Positions 1 through 15,600 are shown, numbered from the stretch's first letter. The stretch: 64,000 nt of DNA from Apostichopus japonicus (GCF_037975245.1 NC_092583.1:10514764-10578763), one strand, 5' to 3'. The notes: a model not told the origin generated them from the sequence alone. A program made the numbers and translations.

Positions 1-3000
1 GTTTTTTGATATCTTATTTTCAGCAATGTTATACCTTGAAGGTTTCTTAACTGTTGTACTATGCACATGGATTTTATACATTTACATATTTAGAATGTTT
101 TATAATTTACCTATTTGATACAATTCTATGCAATTTTCTTCTATGCAAGTTGTTTTAATATTTTTTTTAATATCTTCGTCAGGCCAACTTACTTTTACAG
201 ATTCTCCTACACAGGCTCTCTAGTGGATAAGCAGTTTGCTAACAGTTTTATTTTATTTATATTTATTTTAATATCTTTTCCATTGACTGTTAGCTTCGAG
301 TAATGTTAGAGTAAAATTTCACATTGCACAACATTTCTCGTTAACAGATTAATTTGTGTATAAAACTGTGCATGTAAGGTGCTCTGTGTCATCAGTTGCA
401 GGGGTGGATCCAGGGAAGGGAGTCCAGGACGCCCAGGTCGCCATTTTCAACTTTTTAGGCAATAAAAATTAACCCCAAAAAAGTATATAATTTTGACCAT
501 TGTAACAAGGTAAACAGTAAACAACTGTTTAACAGGCGCTGCACAAATGTGAAATCCTTACATTTTACATATGTTTTCTTATGTACCACTATTTCAGTAG
601 CAATTTTGGTATCTCACAATATTGGCCTATTTCCACTCCCACACCCCCTCCCCACATCAACCAATGAATTGCACCATATATGGTGAGAAGGAATGCATGG
701 TTTCATGGAACAATACACTGAATACCTTACTTTTTAATTTCACTTTTTTGTATAGAATACAAAAATTTCACTGACTTGAGCACATGCACAAAAGTCTCAT
801 TGCATGCATTATATTCATGTACAAAAGGATTCTATTTTGATACTTGGAATATGAATAAATTATAACCACTAGACTCACGTGTGTTGTAACTATTTCCTCT
901 CTTGTGAAATGTTTCTTGTGTCACAGGGTGACAAACCATTAATGAACTTGTGGTGTTTTTTGGACGACAATAAACCAAGGGGTCCTCAATTAAGAGGGTC
1001 CGAAAAACAAAGATTGGTATGAGCAAAGAGCCCCTATACCTAGATTAAGGGTACGATAAGGGATAATTTTTTTTATCGAGGGCTGAATTAAAAAATCTTC
1101 CCGCGCTTGATTTGGCCAACGAACAGCATGTTGAGAATACTTGCAATAATAAACCAACACACCTATAGACTACCATATATAGTCATTAATAACCACTATG
1201 TACATAACATGTGCTAGTCAATTGTTACGGGAACATAAAATACATTTTCTTACACGCAGTGAACTTTTACTCATGTTTATTAGCTGAGATTGTTCTGTAA
1301 TTTATTGCAAATTTAATTTAAGTATCCATATTTCAGAATTCACCTGGAGGAATGATGAAAAAAAAAACCTTATATGTAATATAACATCATTATTATAAAA
1401 ATTATTATATCATTACTATTATTATATGTAAAGAGGTATCAAATCATAACTTCACAAAATAAGTGAAATATCAAAGAAATTCAGACAGATGTTACAGAAA
1501 TATTAATAAACATTCAATTGAGACAAGATTCAAAAACAGTAATTTTGGGGTTGACATTGTCAATTTTCTCTTATAACAGAAATTTACAAAATAAGGGGAA
1601 TATCAAAGAGATTGAGGTAAACACTTAAAACATTATTAGTATACATTCAAATTTTGTAATATGATTAGCAAGAAATAAGAAAATTAACCTTCTCCCTTAA
1701 TTTTCTTCCCATCCTGCTAATAATTGACAGACCAAAGTGTTTTCCATTATGTCACCGAGTTGATGTATTTGGTGGTTGCTCAAAATGGATGAATAAGATC
1801 CTGAACCAAAATATGCTAGAAATATGCTAGAAAGTCAAATACTGGTCACCTCATGCTCCAACTCCAACAAAGCAGATTACTACCACAATCAAACTACGTT
1901 TTCATCAATGAAAACCCTTCAATCAAAATTTTGCAAAATTTGTAGTAAAGATGATGATTTTTACATGAAAACTGAATTATTTCCTCTAGGATCTACTGAT
2001 AGCATACTGAAGCACCAAACTATGAAAGATACTGTTCACCACTTTGGCCTTTGCTGCAACGTTTCCTGACAAAATCAAATCTGAAACAAAATTAAAGGAT
2101 GTGCTAGTATTTATTAGAAATATTATACACACAATGTAAAATTATATTTCAAATATTGGCAGATTTGGAAGGCTTTGAAATAAACCCCTCATGATTGTCC
2201 GACATCTGACAGGAACTCTGCAAATATTGCTTTGAAAAAATATTACTTTGGAATTACTGTCTGCACATGATGCACATGTAAAATAAAAACTTAAAAAAAG
2301 TCACAAATTTTTTATAATTTTCAGAACGTTTTCTTCCTCTCGATGAGTGAATTTAGAAGAAATATAAACAATATGAAAATTCTTATCTGATTATTGGCAG
2401 TTTGAAGGCACCTGACATGAACTCTCCCAAAGAATAATATTCCTTAAATAGAAATAACAAGGAAATTCTACAAGAATAGCTGTCTGTTCTTGGTCCTAAG
2501 GAAACATTAAATACTGATATTTTTTAAGGTTTTCAGGACTTTGTCCTTCTTTTGTCTATTTTATAGACTATTTAACATTTACTGGAACAGATAATATTAA
2601 TAATACTAAAGAGCATCATTTTGCATCGTTAAAATTTCCCCCCAAAAATTTACCAAAGCCACCAAAAAATAGTTCTGATAAGATTGCAATCCATCAAAGA
2701 GAGCCATCCTGTCAGGTTTTTTTTTATACCCTTTAAAAAAACATTCTTTCGCAATAAAATAAATGAATCTGTCCTAATCTAAAATTTTGATGACGAGACA
2801 CATTTTCACATTTCTTATCAACAGACTTTAAAATAAGCAAAGGTTGTGAATCCATATGTGTCGACGTTTCCCTCATTACTTGATATAAGGCATCGCAAAT
2901 CATGCTTATGAAGTGAACCGCTTTGCTACAAGACTTTACTCCCGAATAGTATTATACCACAAGTTAACTGAAATCGATGCAATGTGCGAATGAACTTAAA

Positions 3001-3593
3001 AGCCCATATTTCAGACTTTACAATTGCATTATTGATGAGCGCATTTTCATTGATTTATTGAACATAGGCAAGACTTGAAATAATATGAAAGAACACAACA
3101 GGCTTTCTTGTCTTGTTTGTTTTTTCTGGGGAAGTAAAGACCATACTATCAGAACTTCACTAACGTCTCACTTACCAGGGACCACCTCGGCTGTTTTGAC
3201 TAGTTAAAAGATTAATAGTTAATACAGGACAGAAACAATGTGTCCCTCCTTAAATCATCAATTCCACCCCCCTTCCCCCCTCCCCTCCCCAACTGAGATA
3301 TCCTGGCTATGAAACACTTTATAAATTGGCATTAACTAACCACTACTTCAATTTATATCTAGACTTTTCAGATCAAATGGGTGAGTGAAACTTATTGCCT
3401 GTATTTCAGATTTGACAATTGCATTCTTCATGAGCCATATTTTTGTCAATATCAATATCAATATGGATGCATGGTTTGCAATGAATAGAGAGTATAAGGC
3501 CCGGTGTCCAGTTTTCATTTTCACCATAAATTAAGATTAGTAAAAATTTAGAACTTCAACAAGAAATCCACAAAACTCTCAGGTTGCAGTGAC
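1..3593. other. Non-coding region 3' of P450 gene 1
   Basis: AT-rich, with no exon, RNA gene or complete transposon recognised. A possible hAT-type end (CAGGGGTGGATCCAGGG near 400) has no partner. The frames here are short and unlike any protein I know. The 3'UTR of gene 1 should occupy the right-hand end. Confidence 0.6.
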
Positions 3594-3698
3594 CTATTCG
3601 GCATCGTTGTCGTCTGCCGTTTCTCTGGAAACGACCTGAACTTTGACCCCATTGGGAGGACCGGTAAAATTACTGGCTGCATTAAGGGCTGGAGGAAT
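3594..3698 (-). CDS. P450 gene 1 exon 13 (C-terminus)
   Basis: 105 nt: IPPALNAASNFTGPPNGVKV, then QVVSRETADDNDAE and a TAG stop. Matches the CYP3A terminal strand (IPLKLS...VLKVESRD). Confidence 0.92.
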   Translation of the reverse strand: MPPALNAASNFTGPPNGVKVQVVSRETADDNDAE

Positions 3699-6600
3699 CT
3701 GCGAAGAGAAAAGAATTGCAAAATGCAGCGAATGCTAAAATTTGATCACCTTAGAAGTACTTGTTGTGAGTTTAATATTGCAATATTGCAATGGACCTAA
3801 ACTAGTAACATCATTGACCAAGGCATAACAGACAAAAGATACGTCTTACAAAAATGCAGAAATGTGGCAGTCTGCATATACGTCTTTCTCCTAAATATCG
3901 TCTATTTCCTAGACCTATATCTAGAGATAGATAGCTAGTATCCATGCTATTTTTACTATAATAGACCTGTTCCTTTGACATTAATGTCAGTAATATTTCG
4001 ACATATAAGTTTGTTTTTGCTGAGTAAACCTATTTACTTCTTTTTTCCATTGCTAAAGCTGTAAGAGCCCGATGAAGCATTTCTTTCACAATTTTCCCTC
4101 TTTGAGGGTAAAGGGAATGGCACCACCAAATGATTGACAACTGATTCATTGATCAATTGATAAATGATTGTCAGAGATGTCAAGAGCCTGGTGGGGCGAC
4201 AGGGACAAATATTTCATCTGTGGAGTGTTAGCTCAGTGGTTAACGCCGTGCCTTCCAATCATAAGGTCTCCGGTTCGAGTCACTCCAAGATTAATGTATT
4301 TCGTCCAGTTACAGAGTTGTGGACAATTGACAATTCATAATCAAGGACATTAAATATGAATCTAAGAGACTGACTTCGGTCAGCTTGCGGCTTTGATAAG
4401 CCAATGATGGCTTCTTAGCTAGTTCCTGCTTGCAGGATGATCTAAAATACATACATACATCTGGAACCCTTACTGAAGTTCTTCATTTTCCATTTTGAAA
4501 CTAAGAAACTTTTTTACTATTTATTACACGTTTCCCAGGCCCTGGAACTGTATCCCCCTGACCCCTCTCGTCTCAGGCCAATATGATCAGCACATTTCGT
4601 TTACTTTAAGTAAATTAAGGTTTACTTTAAATAATATAAGGTTTCTTTGGCTTTTGTTTCGAGGACACTGTATGCTACAGCTCTATAGGAGACTACACAT
4701 AACTAAAATGACAAACCTCAGTCTCGGGGCAAGTCACAATCTTGAACTCTTGCAGCAGCCTCACAACAGCAAACTTCATCTCCATCATGGCTAGTCGCAT
4801 GCCGAGACAAGCCCTGGGACCGTCACCGAACGGAAGCCACGATACGGGATGAATCTTACTCCTGTTCTCTTTGTTGAATCTGAAATATACCATAACATAC
4901 ATAAGTTGTCGAAATAAATCAATCTTCATCACTTAAAGGTCAATACTTCATTCATCTGCAATTTTTCGCTTTCCACTGTTACTTACATATCAGAGACTTG
5001 CAATTGATGATGAAAGAGAGATAACTGTGATTGAATTTTTACTCTGCGAACCCTAATTAGCGAGTAACTAGCCTTTTCATAAGAAATTTGACAACTTTGT
5101 TCTCCCAAACAATTACGCATGCAAACCACACCTTTCTCATTCATATTTTAAAACTCAACCAATCAAATCATCTCTATCATGTGATGTCAGATAATAAACA
5201 GATGCTCCTGTTTAACTGGTAATACTTACATTGACGTAGCCTACCATACTACTAGTTGTAGCTGAACAATGCATGCATACAGCCTATATACAATATACTG
5301 TACTATACTAAGTCTAAGTGATAAATATAACTGTCATAACGACTTCCCCAAGCAGCTATGCAAAATCGTATTCCATTTTGATATAATATAACATTTGTTC
5401 ACACACACACACACACATGGCTGAATGCTTGGTCAAGTCTACATATGACATCATTGAGCAACATTTGATTCTTTTATGTTCTCCTTTCTTCATTACAATA
5501 TTTATAATTTCTGTAATGGAGGGTGGGTTTGGCAAATGCTGAGTCTAAAACATTACAAATTGAAAGCTCTCAGACTAAAATTGGAAAGGGGATTTCCTGG
5601 CTTTCTTTTCTCTTGGGTATGGGGGGGGGGGGGTAGGGAGGTGGGTTGTTGTTCTCCAAAAAGCTCTCTATCATATACCAGAGGGAAGATGATTGGATTT
5701 TGTGTCTCTTTTAAAAGACCTTGAACAACTCTTTAAAAGCAAATGAAAATAAAGGCTTACGTACCTCTCGGGTCGAAATTCTTCCGGATTGTCCCATATT
5801 TCAGGATCGTGGTGGATGGCGTAAATGGGAACAAACACCTGGAACCCCTTGGGAATCAGCTGGTCCTTGATGACTATGTCGCCCTTATCGTTGAAACGAT
5901 CGAGCCTGACAAGTCAATTGGGAAAATTCTTAAATAGTGTTTCACTTATAGTTACCTAATTTTAGTGAAATTTAGCGAGTTATTCCATTATTATTAAAAC
6001 ATTGTTTTTTTTCTGTCATTTTAGCTTCTGTCGATTTGCTTTGTCTATTTGCTTGCATCACTACATCCAGAATAACACAATTAAAAAAAAAAAATAAAAA
6101 AAAAATACAAATTTTACAAATTTTTTGTGCGGTTGTAAGAAAATCTGTAACACTGTAAAACTGTAATATAATATGTGAGCGCCGTCCATGACTTACCCAG
6201 CTACCGGAGGATAGATGCGAAGCGTCTCTCGGATGAAGCAATCCAAATACTCCATCTGACTTAACACCTCGTAAGTTACTTTCTCGCTGGTGGGAGCAAA
6301 CTTAGTCACCTCCTCGAAGAGTGTCTCCTGTTTCTCCGGTTCGGTAGCCAGACAATAGGCGATGAAACCCAAGCCTGTGTTGGTAGTGTCATAGCCAGCC
6401 AGAAAAAACATCACAGACTGGAGAATGAGTTTTGAAAATACATATTATATCATTATAATTATTATTATTCCACTTTTATTATTATTATTATAATATACCA
6501 CAGCAGTTATCATGCACACCCCCCCCCTCTCCCTGCCCATTTTCACTTCTTTTCCCCATTTCCATAATGCCTTAGATTGCTTCCTTTAATCCTCTGCGAT

Positions 6601-9600
6601 GTTTAATGATATTGAACTTATTGATTCCACCTCCCCTTCCCTCTCGCCCCCCTCTCAAGAAGTTGTTATAGCATTCCTCTAATCATTTTTATCGCAATTT
6701 TATCGCAATCCTAACGATTAAGCCGACTGTTTGAATCAATAAAGATCTCAAAATCCAAACGTAAATCAATTTTTAACACTCTCCAACTTTTCTCTTTTCT
6801 GTGAAAATTCTATCTTTAAGTCAACCTTAAAGAAGATTTTCCACTCACATTTGCCATAATTTCATCCGTGGAGAGAGCGACCTTCTTCGAAGAGGACTCT
6901 GTGGTATTTCCCACATTCACGAGGCTGTCCGTATTATCTTCCTCGGTCGAATCCAACTTATGAGTGTCGACCATCACCTGTAGAATGTCCGCCCTCTGAT
7001 AGAGATAAAGGGCACTCATTAAGAAATGTCTTGTGTTGGATGTTTGATTGGATATTGGAGGTGCTTTGCCTCAATCTCAGGCAAGATCAATGGATTAAAA
7101 AAAAATTAACAGCCGGCTTTTCAAACAAATCATATCAAAGGGCATTGCAGAATTTGCTAGTCTGCATGGCAACACCAACACCAACAGAAAAAAAGAAAAG
7201 AAAAAAAAAATAATCATCATAAAAAAATTAAATAATAATTTTTTTGTTGGAAAACATTAAAAAAACCCATTGAAGCATCGTTTAAAAAAGTAGACTACCC
7301 TGACATCAAACATCTATGAAAAGGCAGTAGGGTAACTCAGACTTGATAGAAACATATTCAAATAAATCCTTTTCACTATGAAATGTCGATTAGATTATGT
7401 TTGTGTTTCCAAATATATTTTGACAATCCATTTTAAATACAAAACACAGTATTGATGAGTAATACAGAGAACGTGTTTTTGTCATAATAAGAATAAGAAT
7501 TTTTTTCCTCAAACTTTTCTAATTGGTGATAGCGTTGCTGGTTTTCCATTACATTTCACAATTGTTTTTTTCAAACTGTTTACGCCTTAAACAGTGAGCT
7601 CTAGCTATGCCATGCGTTTCCTGTTTTGCCAATCGGTAGCCCAGACTAAAACTGTGCACCAAACGTTAATCACAAACTGTGAGTAGTCTTATGTTAGACC
7701 CGCATTAATTTCATGATGTCTGGTTCAAGTCCGTCATACATTAATTGAAGCTAAAAGTTTTGCTAAACTTTTGAAGATAACTTTGATGTTGCTTCCCTTT
7801 GTGGTAATCTGGTTAGGATCTGCAGTAATAACATAACGATTTAATGGTAGGATAGCATCCTTTACGTATCAAAGTTGGAAACTTCACAGCAATGTCTCCA
7901 TTTTGGCTGTAGGAAACAATTTGGATTGTGAAGAGTCTTTGGTATGGATACATAAATGCATTTTCTACAAGAATTTAGAATACATTGTTTTATTGACTAT
8001 CAACACAGCCACTTTGGTACTAGTGTGAGTAGGCCCTATTTAATGGCAAGTGTCAAAATCAGCTTTACAGTTTAATATTTTAATTTTCAGGTTTACAGTC
8101 TTGTTCAGGGCCAAGGCCTTCTCACACGACTTTACAACTTTAACCCTGGTCATTGGTCAATTTGTCACACCTACACACCAAAGTGTGCACAATTCAATCT
8201 ATCTCTCCTCCAATCAATCTCTCCAGTGCACCACAACCACGTGTCCCCCGGGGGACTTCCCATAGGGTGCAGCCACAAACCGGCGCAAACAACTATATTT
8301 ACAAGTTACCTCGCAAGTCCCCATTTATACACCTACAGGGTGAAGAGAGGCAATGGAGATAAAGCTCCTTGCCCAAGGACACAACGTAATGATCTGGCCA
8401 GGACTCGAACCTGTAATCCTTAGATCACAAGTCCACTGCCTTAACCACTTGACCACAACGCCCTCAGTATATCTTGTTCTCTTCAAATTTCATCACATGC
8501 AGGGTGATTAGGACAGATTAGCTATTTAAAAAGAACAGGATTCCTGTAAAGTTTACATGGTTTGCTTGTTCGTTTAAAAGCAATTTGGTTCTGACGGTTG
8601 GTGGTGGTTGTCGCTCGGTCCTCCTGAAAACACGGAGGCCTTGGGCCTAAAAACGTTTGCGGATCGCTGCTTCGTTTAAAAGATTAAAGTAAAACAGCAG
8701 CATAACCACTGGAAGGTGATTATTTTTACCACAAATGGTAATTACCGATCAACAATACATATGACGTACGTCGTGTGCAGTCTTACCTTCACTTCTCCAT
8801 TGTCACGACGTCTCATAGCTTCAGAGATCACATCCAGGAAGAACTTTTTGATTTGAGGATCAGAAATAGAGACGTTGAATAGATCGTAGAGTTTGCCGAC
8901 ACCTGGTATCAAAACTGAAGATTGTAGGAAAAAATGAAATAACACCTCACCAGTAAAATTAAAGTAAAACTCAACTCAGAATTGTAAAGGACAGAGTTCA
9001 CGGTTTTGTTAATATCAATATAAACATTGGCAAGAAATGAATATATATATATAAACAGCTTGACCTTTATCTCTTGATAACACCATTTGGTCAATGAGGG
9101 GGCTTGTGTACAAAGAGCTAACAAAGAGTTTAACGGTTCACTATGAGAATGATAGAGAAAAGGGTGCTGTTGTTGTGGGGAGACAGGTATATTGGAAGAA
9201 AGGAAAGTAAATATAAAGGATATTTTTTTAGATAAAACATTGAAACATGATGAAAGTTTTGTGCATAATTTCAAAGATCTTTTGTAACAACAACAACAGT
9301 GATATTCGTATTTACAGAAAACTTTAAGAGATGATGATTTTTTTTGGGTGAAAGAATTGGGGAACTAAACTAAAACTTAAAAGTAAACTAAACTTAACTA
9401 AAATCTAAAGTAACCAGTATCAAATAATCCACAAGCTTAAAACAAAAATTAAAATGATACAAAACTAAACTAAAAAACTAAGCCTACACTTAAATAAATT
9501 ATCAGCTAAGAAACTGAACTCAATTGAACTGAACTAAATTAAACATTGACACTGAACTAAATTAAACATTATAACAAAATATCCAAATATCAAGCTTGGG

Positions 9601-12600
9601 AAGCCGGAAACAGCCAACTTGCTGTGGAATTCCAGTCCTTCCATAATATGATCTCTGTCATCATAGTTCCATCCCACCATTCGAGTAGTTTTTCCAAAAG
9701 TCCGTAAAGGATAACTATAAGACTTAATGAAAAATGTTCCGGGCATGAAAAAAAAGCCAATTGACTGACTCACAGCCTAGGAGTATCTTCAAGTTGAACA
9801 GATTAACATTGAACATCTTTTGAGCATTCTTGACAAACGGATTGTCGGGATTGCTCTGGGAGTCGATCTGTAGGCCAAAGAACACTGAAGCAACCACCTC
9901 CAAGCTGTAACAACCAAAGAGCCTGTCAGGGAAAGAAAAGAAAACTATAGCGAATTAACAATTAGACAAACCGACAAATAAACAAGGGACACAATAACCA
10001 GAAAGCCCAGAGGCTTTGTTATCAATTGTCACAAAAGTTTAGCATTTCTCCCCCACATATTCACTTCCCCCTGTATTCAATATCTCACATTCTGATAATT
10101 GGGTTGATGGAAATAAAAATCAAATGAAGGACTTCAGAATGAGGGAGTGGGCCTAATTAACTGGGGAAGTGGGTCAGTGGTAGGGTAAACTGCTCATTTT
10201 CACCAAAACTTACTGGTTCGGGATAACTACTAAATAATGATACTAACCTGTCTCCTATCGGCAAACGCACTATCCTATCTACCTCGCTCCCAACAAAATT
10301 AGGTAACTTTTGATACTGCACCCCAGAATGGGATATTAGTTCAAAGAAAACAACCCAGATGTGATTCAAGGCTGATGAGAAACTCTGCCAAGAATATGCT
10401 TGTGGAAAGGTCAAGATTGGTGGATTTGGAATGAAGAGAGACTGTGGGAAGGGATTTAATTTTGTGGATTAGGTCGATAGGAAAAAGTGTTGTTGCCGAT
10501 ACGAAATGGAAGTGAAGAGAAGAAGAGATGAAAAAGTTAGAAAGAAGTGAAGCAAATGCATCTCACACTGAACCCCCCTCCCCCTCCATCCCTCCCCTTC
10601 CTCCCAAAAGAACACTTTCTACAGACAAGATAGAATTCTCTGCTTGGTAATATTAAGGTGATGAATATTGATTGGATCAATTGAAATTATTTTTGGAAGT
10701 TTGTCTTATTACTTATAAAATGCCCAACAGTATTTAGTTACAGTTGGATCACTATGCCTGAGAGTAGTCATTAAATAACAATAATAAACAACAACAACAA
10801 TAAACAACAACAACAATAATGTTAATCTCACTCTTTGCACTGGATGCCTCCTTCTTTACCCTTCCCTGCTGCAAAGTTTTTCACCAATCGGTCACAGCAC
10901 TCATTGATGAAAGAGTCGATCTGTCGATAAAAGAGTCGATAAAAGAATATTTTCAGATCGCTTTACACACCAAAGAAGCTAGTTCCTGTCTATAGCTATA
11001 TCTAATTTCCTTCAACCAGAAAAGGGAAATTAACCCGAAATATCAGGTTCACAAAATCCCCGCTCTTTGATCGCCCTTGTGGGGTCGGATCCTCCTCACG
11101 TTCTCCAACGTGAACGAGGCGAGTGACTATAGAATCTCCTACCATTTAAACAATATGTTGAGATTGGATAGGCAAAAGAGCAGTATAGTAGTATATACGG
11201 GTGGTTATCTCCTGAGGTGTCGCACTTTACCATTATTGCGTAATACTTAAAGCAAATAAATTCAAAAAATGACCAGTTCAGTGAGCGTCGGCTTGAAAGC
11301 AACATCTCCTCTGCAATTGAAGGGACGTATGTGTGCCTGTTTTAAAATTTAGATGGATGGATGGGTACTACATGGATACATACATATAGAAACTAGTACC
11401 TGTTTTAATTTGCTTGCAGTAAATGCTGGACTGACGGTGTTACGAATCGACCTCCAACGTCCGTCTCGAGCGCCGGTGACGGCTTCATCGAATGGTCTGT
11501 CCTTGTAAGGCGACGGCTGTGGGGATTAAATATCAATGTATGTAGTTTAGATCCTTCTGCAAGCAGGAACTCGCGAAGAAGCCTCATTGGCTTATCAAAG
11601 CCGCAAGCTGACCGTAGTCAGTCTCTTACATTCATATTTAACGTCCATGATTATTAATTGTCAATTGTCAACAACTCCGTAACTGGACGACATACATTAA
11701 TCTGGGAGTGACTCGAACCAGGGACCTTATGATTGGAAGGCACCGGCGGTAACCACTGAGCTAACACTCCACTCAATACGATACCGATGAGCAAACAGCA
11801 CCATACATAGCTGTAGTGTGTCGCAACCGATTCTGAACTGGTCTGTAAATAGCACAGACCATGTTATGACGCAAGATCTGCTGTGGACACGGACATTCGG
11901 TAAATATGACTTCTTATCCTCTTATCTTTGTTTGATTTTTTCAAACTAATGAAGATATGTGGTAATTTCACTTCAGAAGTAAAGAACTTGTAGAACCCCC
12001 TCTCTCCCGATCCTAAACAACCTCAGCCCAAGTGACCTTGACCCTGGCAGGCAGGCCTGCCGACAAACTTCACCGCAACAAAGCTTGACTTTTGCATCTC
12101 ACTCTAACTCCTTCCGATGCTATGGATGTCCTTAAAGGCATTGAATACTCGCCCCAAACCGTGTGCCGCCCTCTGAAAAAAGTTAACTTTCCTTTGCTTG
12201 CAAGTGAAGTTTTTTTCTTGTCGCTACAAAATGCAGACAGTAATGTAACATGATACCTTATCTTTTATCTGCACATATGAGATGTCCATCGCTGCTTTAT
12301 ACACTGTGTTGTAGGTATCGACCGTAGCTGCATGTATTGACTGTGCACTAGTATTCAATAACCGACATTAGCAAAGCTGTGTGTGTATTTTCTGGGATCA
12401 ATGGTGGTGTCTAACACTTCTGTTACACCTCATTCTAAACTCGGTCAGATTATCGGCATCAGACGTTTCTTTGTGCGCGAGTCTTCACTCACTTTAAACA
12501 GCCTTAGAACGCAACAGACCGCACGGATTGAGTTGACCAGTGCTTGCAGTCTGGAGGGTCTCTTGTTCGATCATGGAACCAACAATCCACCGTTATTCAT

Positions 12601-15600
12601 TTCCCTCCCCCCTAGGTCATGAACATGCCACATTCCAGTGTGAATAACCAAAATTTAACACAATTAAAGATCTGCCTCACGTGAAGCTCATCTTCAAGAT
12701 TTCCTTAGCAGAGTTTCGTCCTGAAAGGATGTCACATCTTAGGGACAATCTTAATTACTAGTCTATACACAGGTGCTAATATAGTGCAAAATCCCCCAGT
12801 TCAATGCGCTGGAGAGGGGTAATGATCGAGTATAATAAACATTAAACATATAATTTGCTGGAAAATAAAATGTCTTCAATGATGATTTAGAAGAACTCAT
12901 AGGGGAGAGGCTCCTTATCTCTGATGGTAGCTTGCTCCAAAGCAATGGTGCAAATATGAATGCTAAGGCTGGGTCACCAATAGGCTTAGTAGACGGTCAA
13001 GTAGTCAGAGTAGATCTTAGCCAGGGAAAAAGGGTCAATCCATGGTGGAGAGCGTTAGTGCGGGGCGGGGGGGGGGATGGGGAATCTGTAAAATTGGCCT
13101 GTGTGCCAGAGTCAACGTCACTTAGGATGGAGGGTATAGAAGTTCCTAAAGTTAGTCAAGTTTTCTTCGTTAAATGTTCACATCAACGTCTTTTTTTCGG
13201 ACAAATACATCGCAGAAAATGTTGTCAAGTTGACAGAGCAATTTTGTTCAGTTTATACTCTATATAGCCTTTTTCTTTGCGTTTAAAAATTTTGTTCGCT
13301 ATCCCTTGGTTTTCGATAACTTGTGACGTTTCTAAAACTTAGACTGCTACCATTAATTATTTACCCTAAGGGTCTTTATTCTCCAAATATTACCTGTCAT
13401 CTGTAAAACACTCAATTCAAAATCGTTGCATACAAATCTGCATTGTAGACATTGGAGACTCACCGAGTGGTTTGGGAAGGAAGAAAACTTGCTAATCATT
13501 ATCTCTTGCAGCATATCAATATCATGAATGATGAACATGTTATTCCCAAAGGACGCCCTGCCAAAAAAAAAAAAAAAAAATCATAAGTTAGAAATTAAGT
13601 CTCCAAATTAAGTTGACAATTTATGATGAAATTCTGTGTCTCATCCATATCAGTACCTCTTGGTTAAACGTTAACCTGCACTTCAAAATTACGTCCGATC
13701 TCGGCTTAATCCCAAAACTGACGTGTAATCATTTCTTGTGAATAAACAACGTTAATTGATTATGCATTACACATGCAAGGTAACTTAAACACTGATGACA
13801 ATTTGTAGCCATAAAAGGTGCTCTTAACAATGACATCTGTTAATAATTAAAAAAAAAATAGCATCTGTTAATAATTAAAAACAATATATATGATGAGTCA
13901 GCTGAGTAAAACACTTGTTCTTATTTTAATATTTACCTCACAAGTTATGTAGTTTTGTTTTTACATAATCCACAGCTACTAGTAATGGCAGAGGCTTATT
14001 GATACAATGACAAAAGAGCTAATTGGCAAAGTTTATTCTTAGAATATGTGGTAATCATGCAACTATCTCATATACAGTTACAAGCTGTAGTTGTGTACAG
14101 TATATATTTATGGTATTTGTCACATCAAAATCTAAAGTATTTATAAATACTGTACATTCATACAAATTTACAAAATGTAAATAACTTTATGATTGCTAGA
14201 CAGTTATCATTTCACTGCAACACCTCCTCTACAGTTCTTATAAATATGGATCATTCCAAAAGTAAGACAACTAATTTTCAAACCATTTCCATGCCTCTGC
14301 CAGACTATGCATGTACAATTCTCATACATTGGCTAAGATCATGCGTAGTATCTGTTCTTTTCGTATAGACAATGCATGGCTGGCACCGACCTTTGGCCAA
14401 TTTCATGTTTAAATAACCATTTCCTTTCAAACGGATTTGTGATACTTATCATGTGTCAATGTTCAAGTCTATAGGCAGAAAACTCGATTGCTTTTTGTTG
14501 CCACTGGCAAATGGTTAAATCCATTGGCAATTTGCCAGCAAACAGCCTGTACATCCAGGCCCTTCTAAATTCCGCAAGAAGTTTAAAACTCACCCGTATA
14601 CCTTGCCATATTTCTTTTTCTTCTCTAGCATATCAGAGGTGAAGCCCTGTAAAGTGCAAACATAATAATACTATTATAATGCAATCAGGAAGTTTACATT
14701 GGCTGGTCGATAAAAAAAAAAAAAAATATCCGTTGAGGATCTTTAAATGTATCAAGTTGTTCAACCTATCAACTTCATGTCAAACATCAACATATGTGAC
14801 CCCGAAAAAAAAAAAAATGATCATTAAAATGGACGATCAATATTTTATGTGTTTAAATAATATTAAAAGCCTACATTATCTCTACGTGATCTAAGTTATC
14901 TGTGTAAAATGTTAATCACACAAATTTCCGTATCATATGATGAAAACATCTTAGGTTATTTGGTTAGGGTATTAGGTTACTCACAAAATACATTTCACTA
15001 CAGTAGTAGAACAGAGTACTCTTGAATAGAGGGATAGTCCATGCATAATAATTTTCTGTGACATATATTGTATTTCATATGTTAGTGAAATTTACGTTCC
15101 ATTCTAATCCTATAGGTAGATGCACGTTGATCTTTAACTGTTTCCTTGTTTGCTTAATATATTCTTCAAAATTGGCATCCAGATATAAACTGATTGACAC
15201 ACAATTAGCCTCATTAAGATATCTCCAAGTAATTTCAGACAAAGAGATACATTACCAACCCCTAATGATAAATGATTCGCACCACTCCGGATGATTTCAT
15301 GCACAGTTGCTATACTTAACAAGCTTTTTTAAAACTTTTACTACTATACACAACGACATTCACAGAGCAGTTTGTCTAAAAATAACAGTATATACTCTAA
15401 ACCTAATTCACCTACACAGAAATCGTGTAACTTAATTTGCCTAACCTTTGTAAAGTGGACTAATGTCCCAAGCAACGGAAGAGGAAAAGGTCCAGGAATC
15501 CCATTTCTGATAAAGTAAAGTTTCTTCCAGTAATCTGTCCTGTAACAAGGAAATAGACAGTAAGCACATTTTTTGCAAAGAATTTTTGAAAATTGTTATT

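Noticed and set aside
400-416. hAT-type terminal repeat (CAGGGGTGGATCCAGGG)
   Set aside because: No matching inverted end or target duplication found nearby; a chance match or a heavily eroded element.
4221-4290. Possible functional tRNA gene (GGAGTGTTAGCTCAGTGGTT...)
   Set aside because: The acceptor stem pairs, but the anticodon loop has the wrong size, the T arm does not pair, and it is fused to a SINE body that recurs at 11.5 and 55.9 kb.
12932-13267. 111-codon plus-strand frame
   Set aside because: Antisense to and beyond the LINE scrap, includes a G-run, and matches no known protein.
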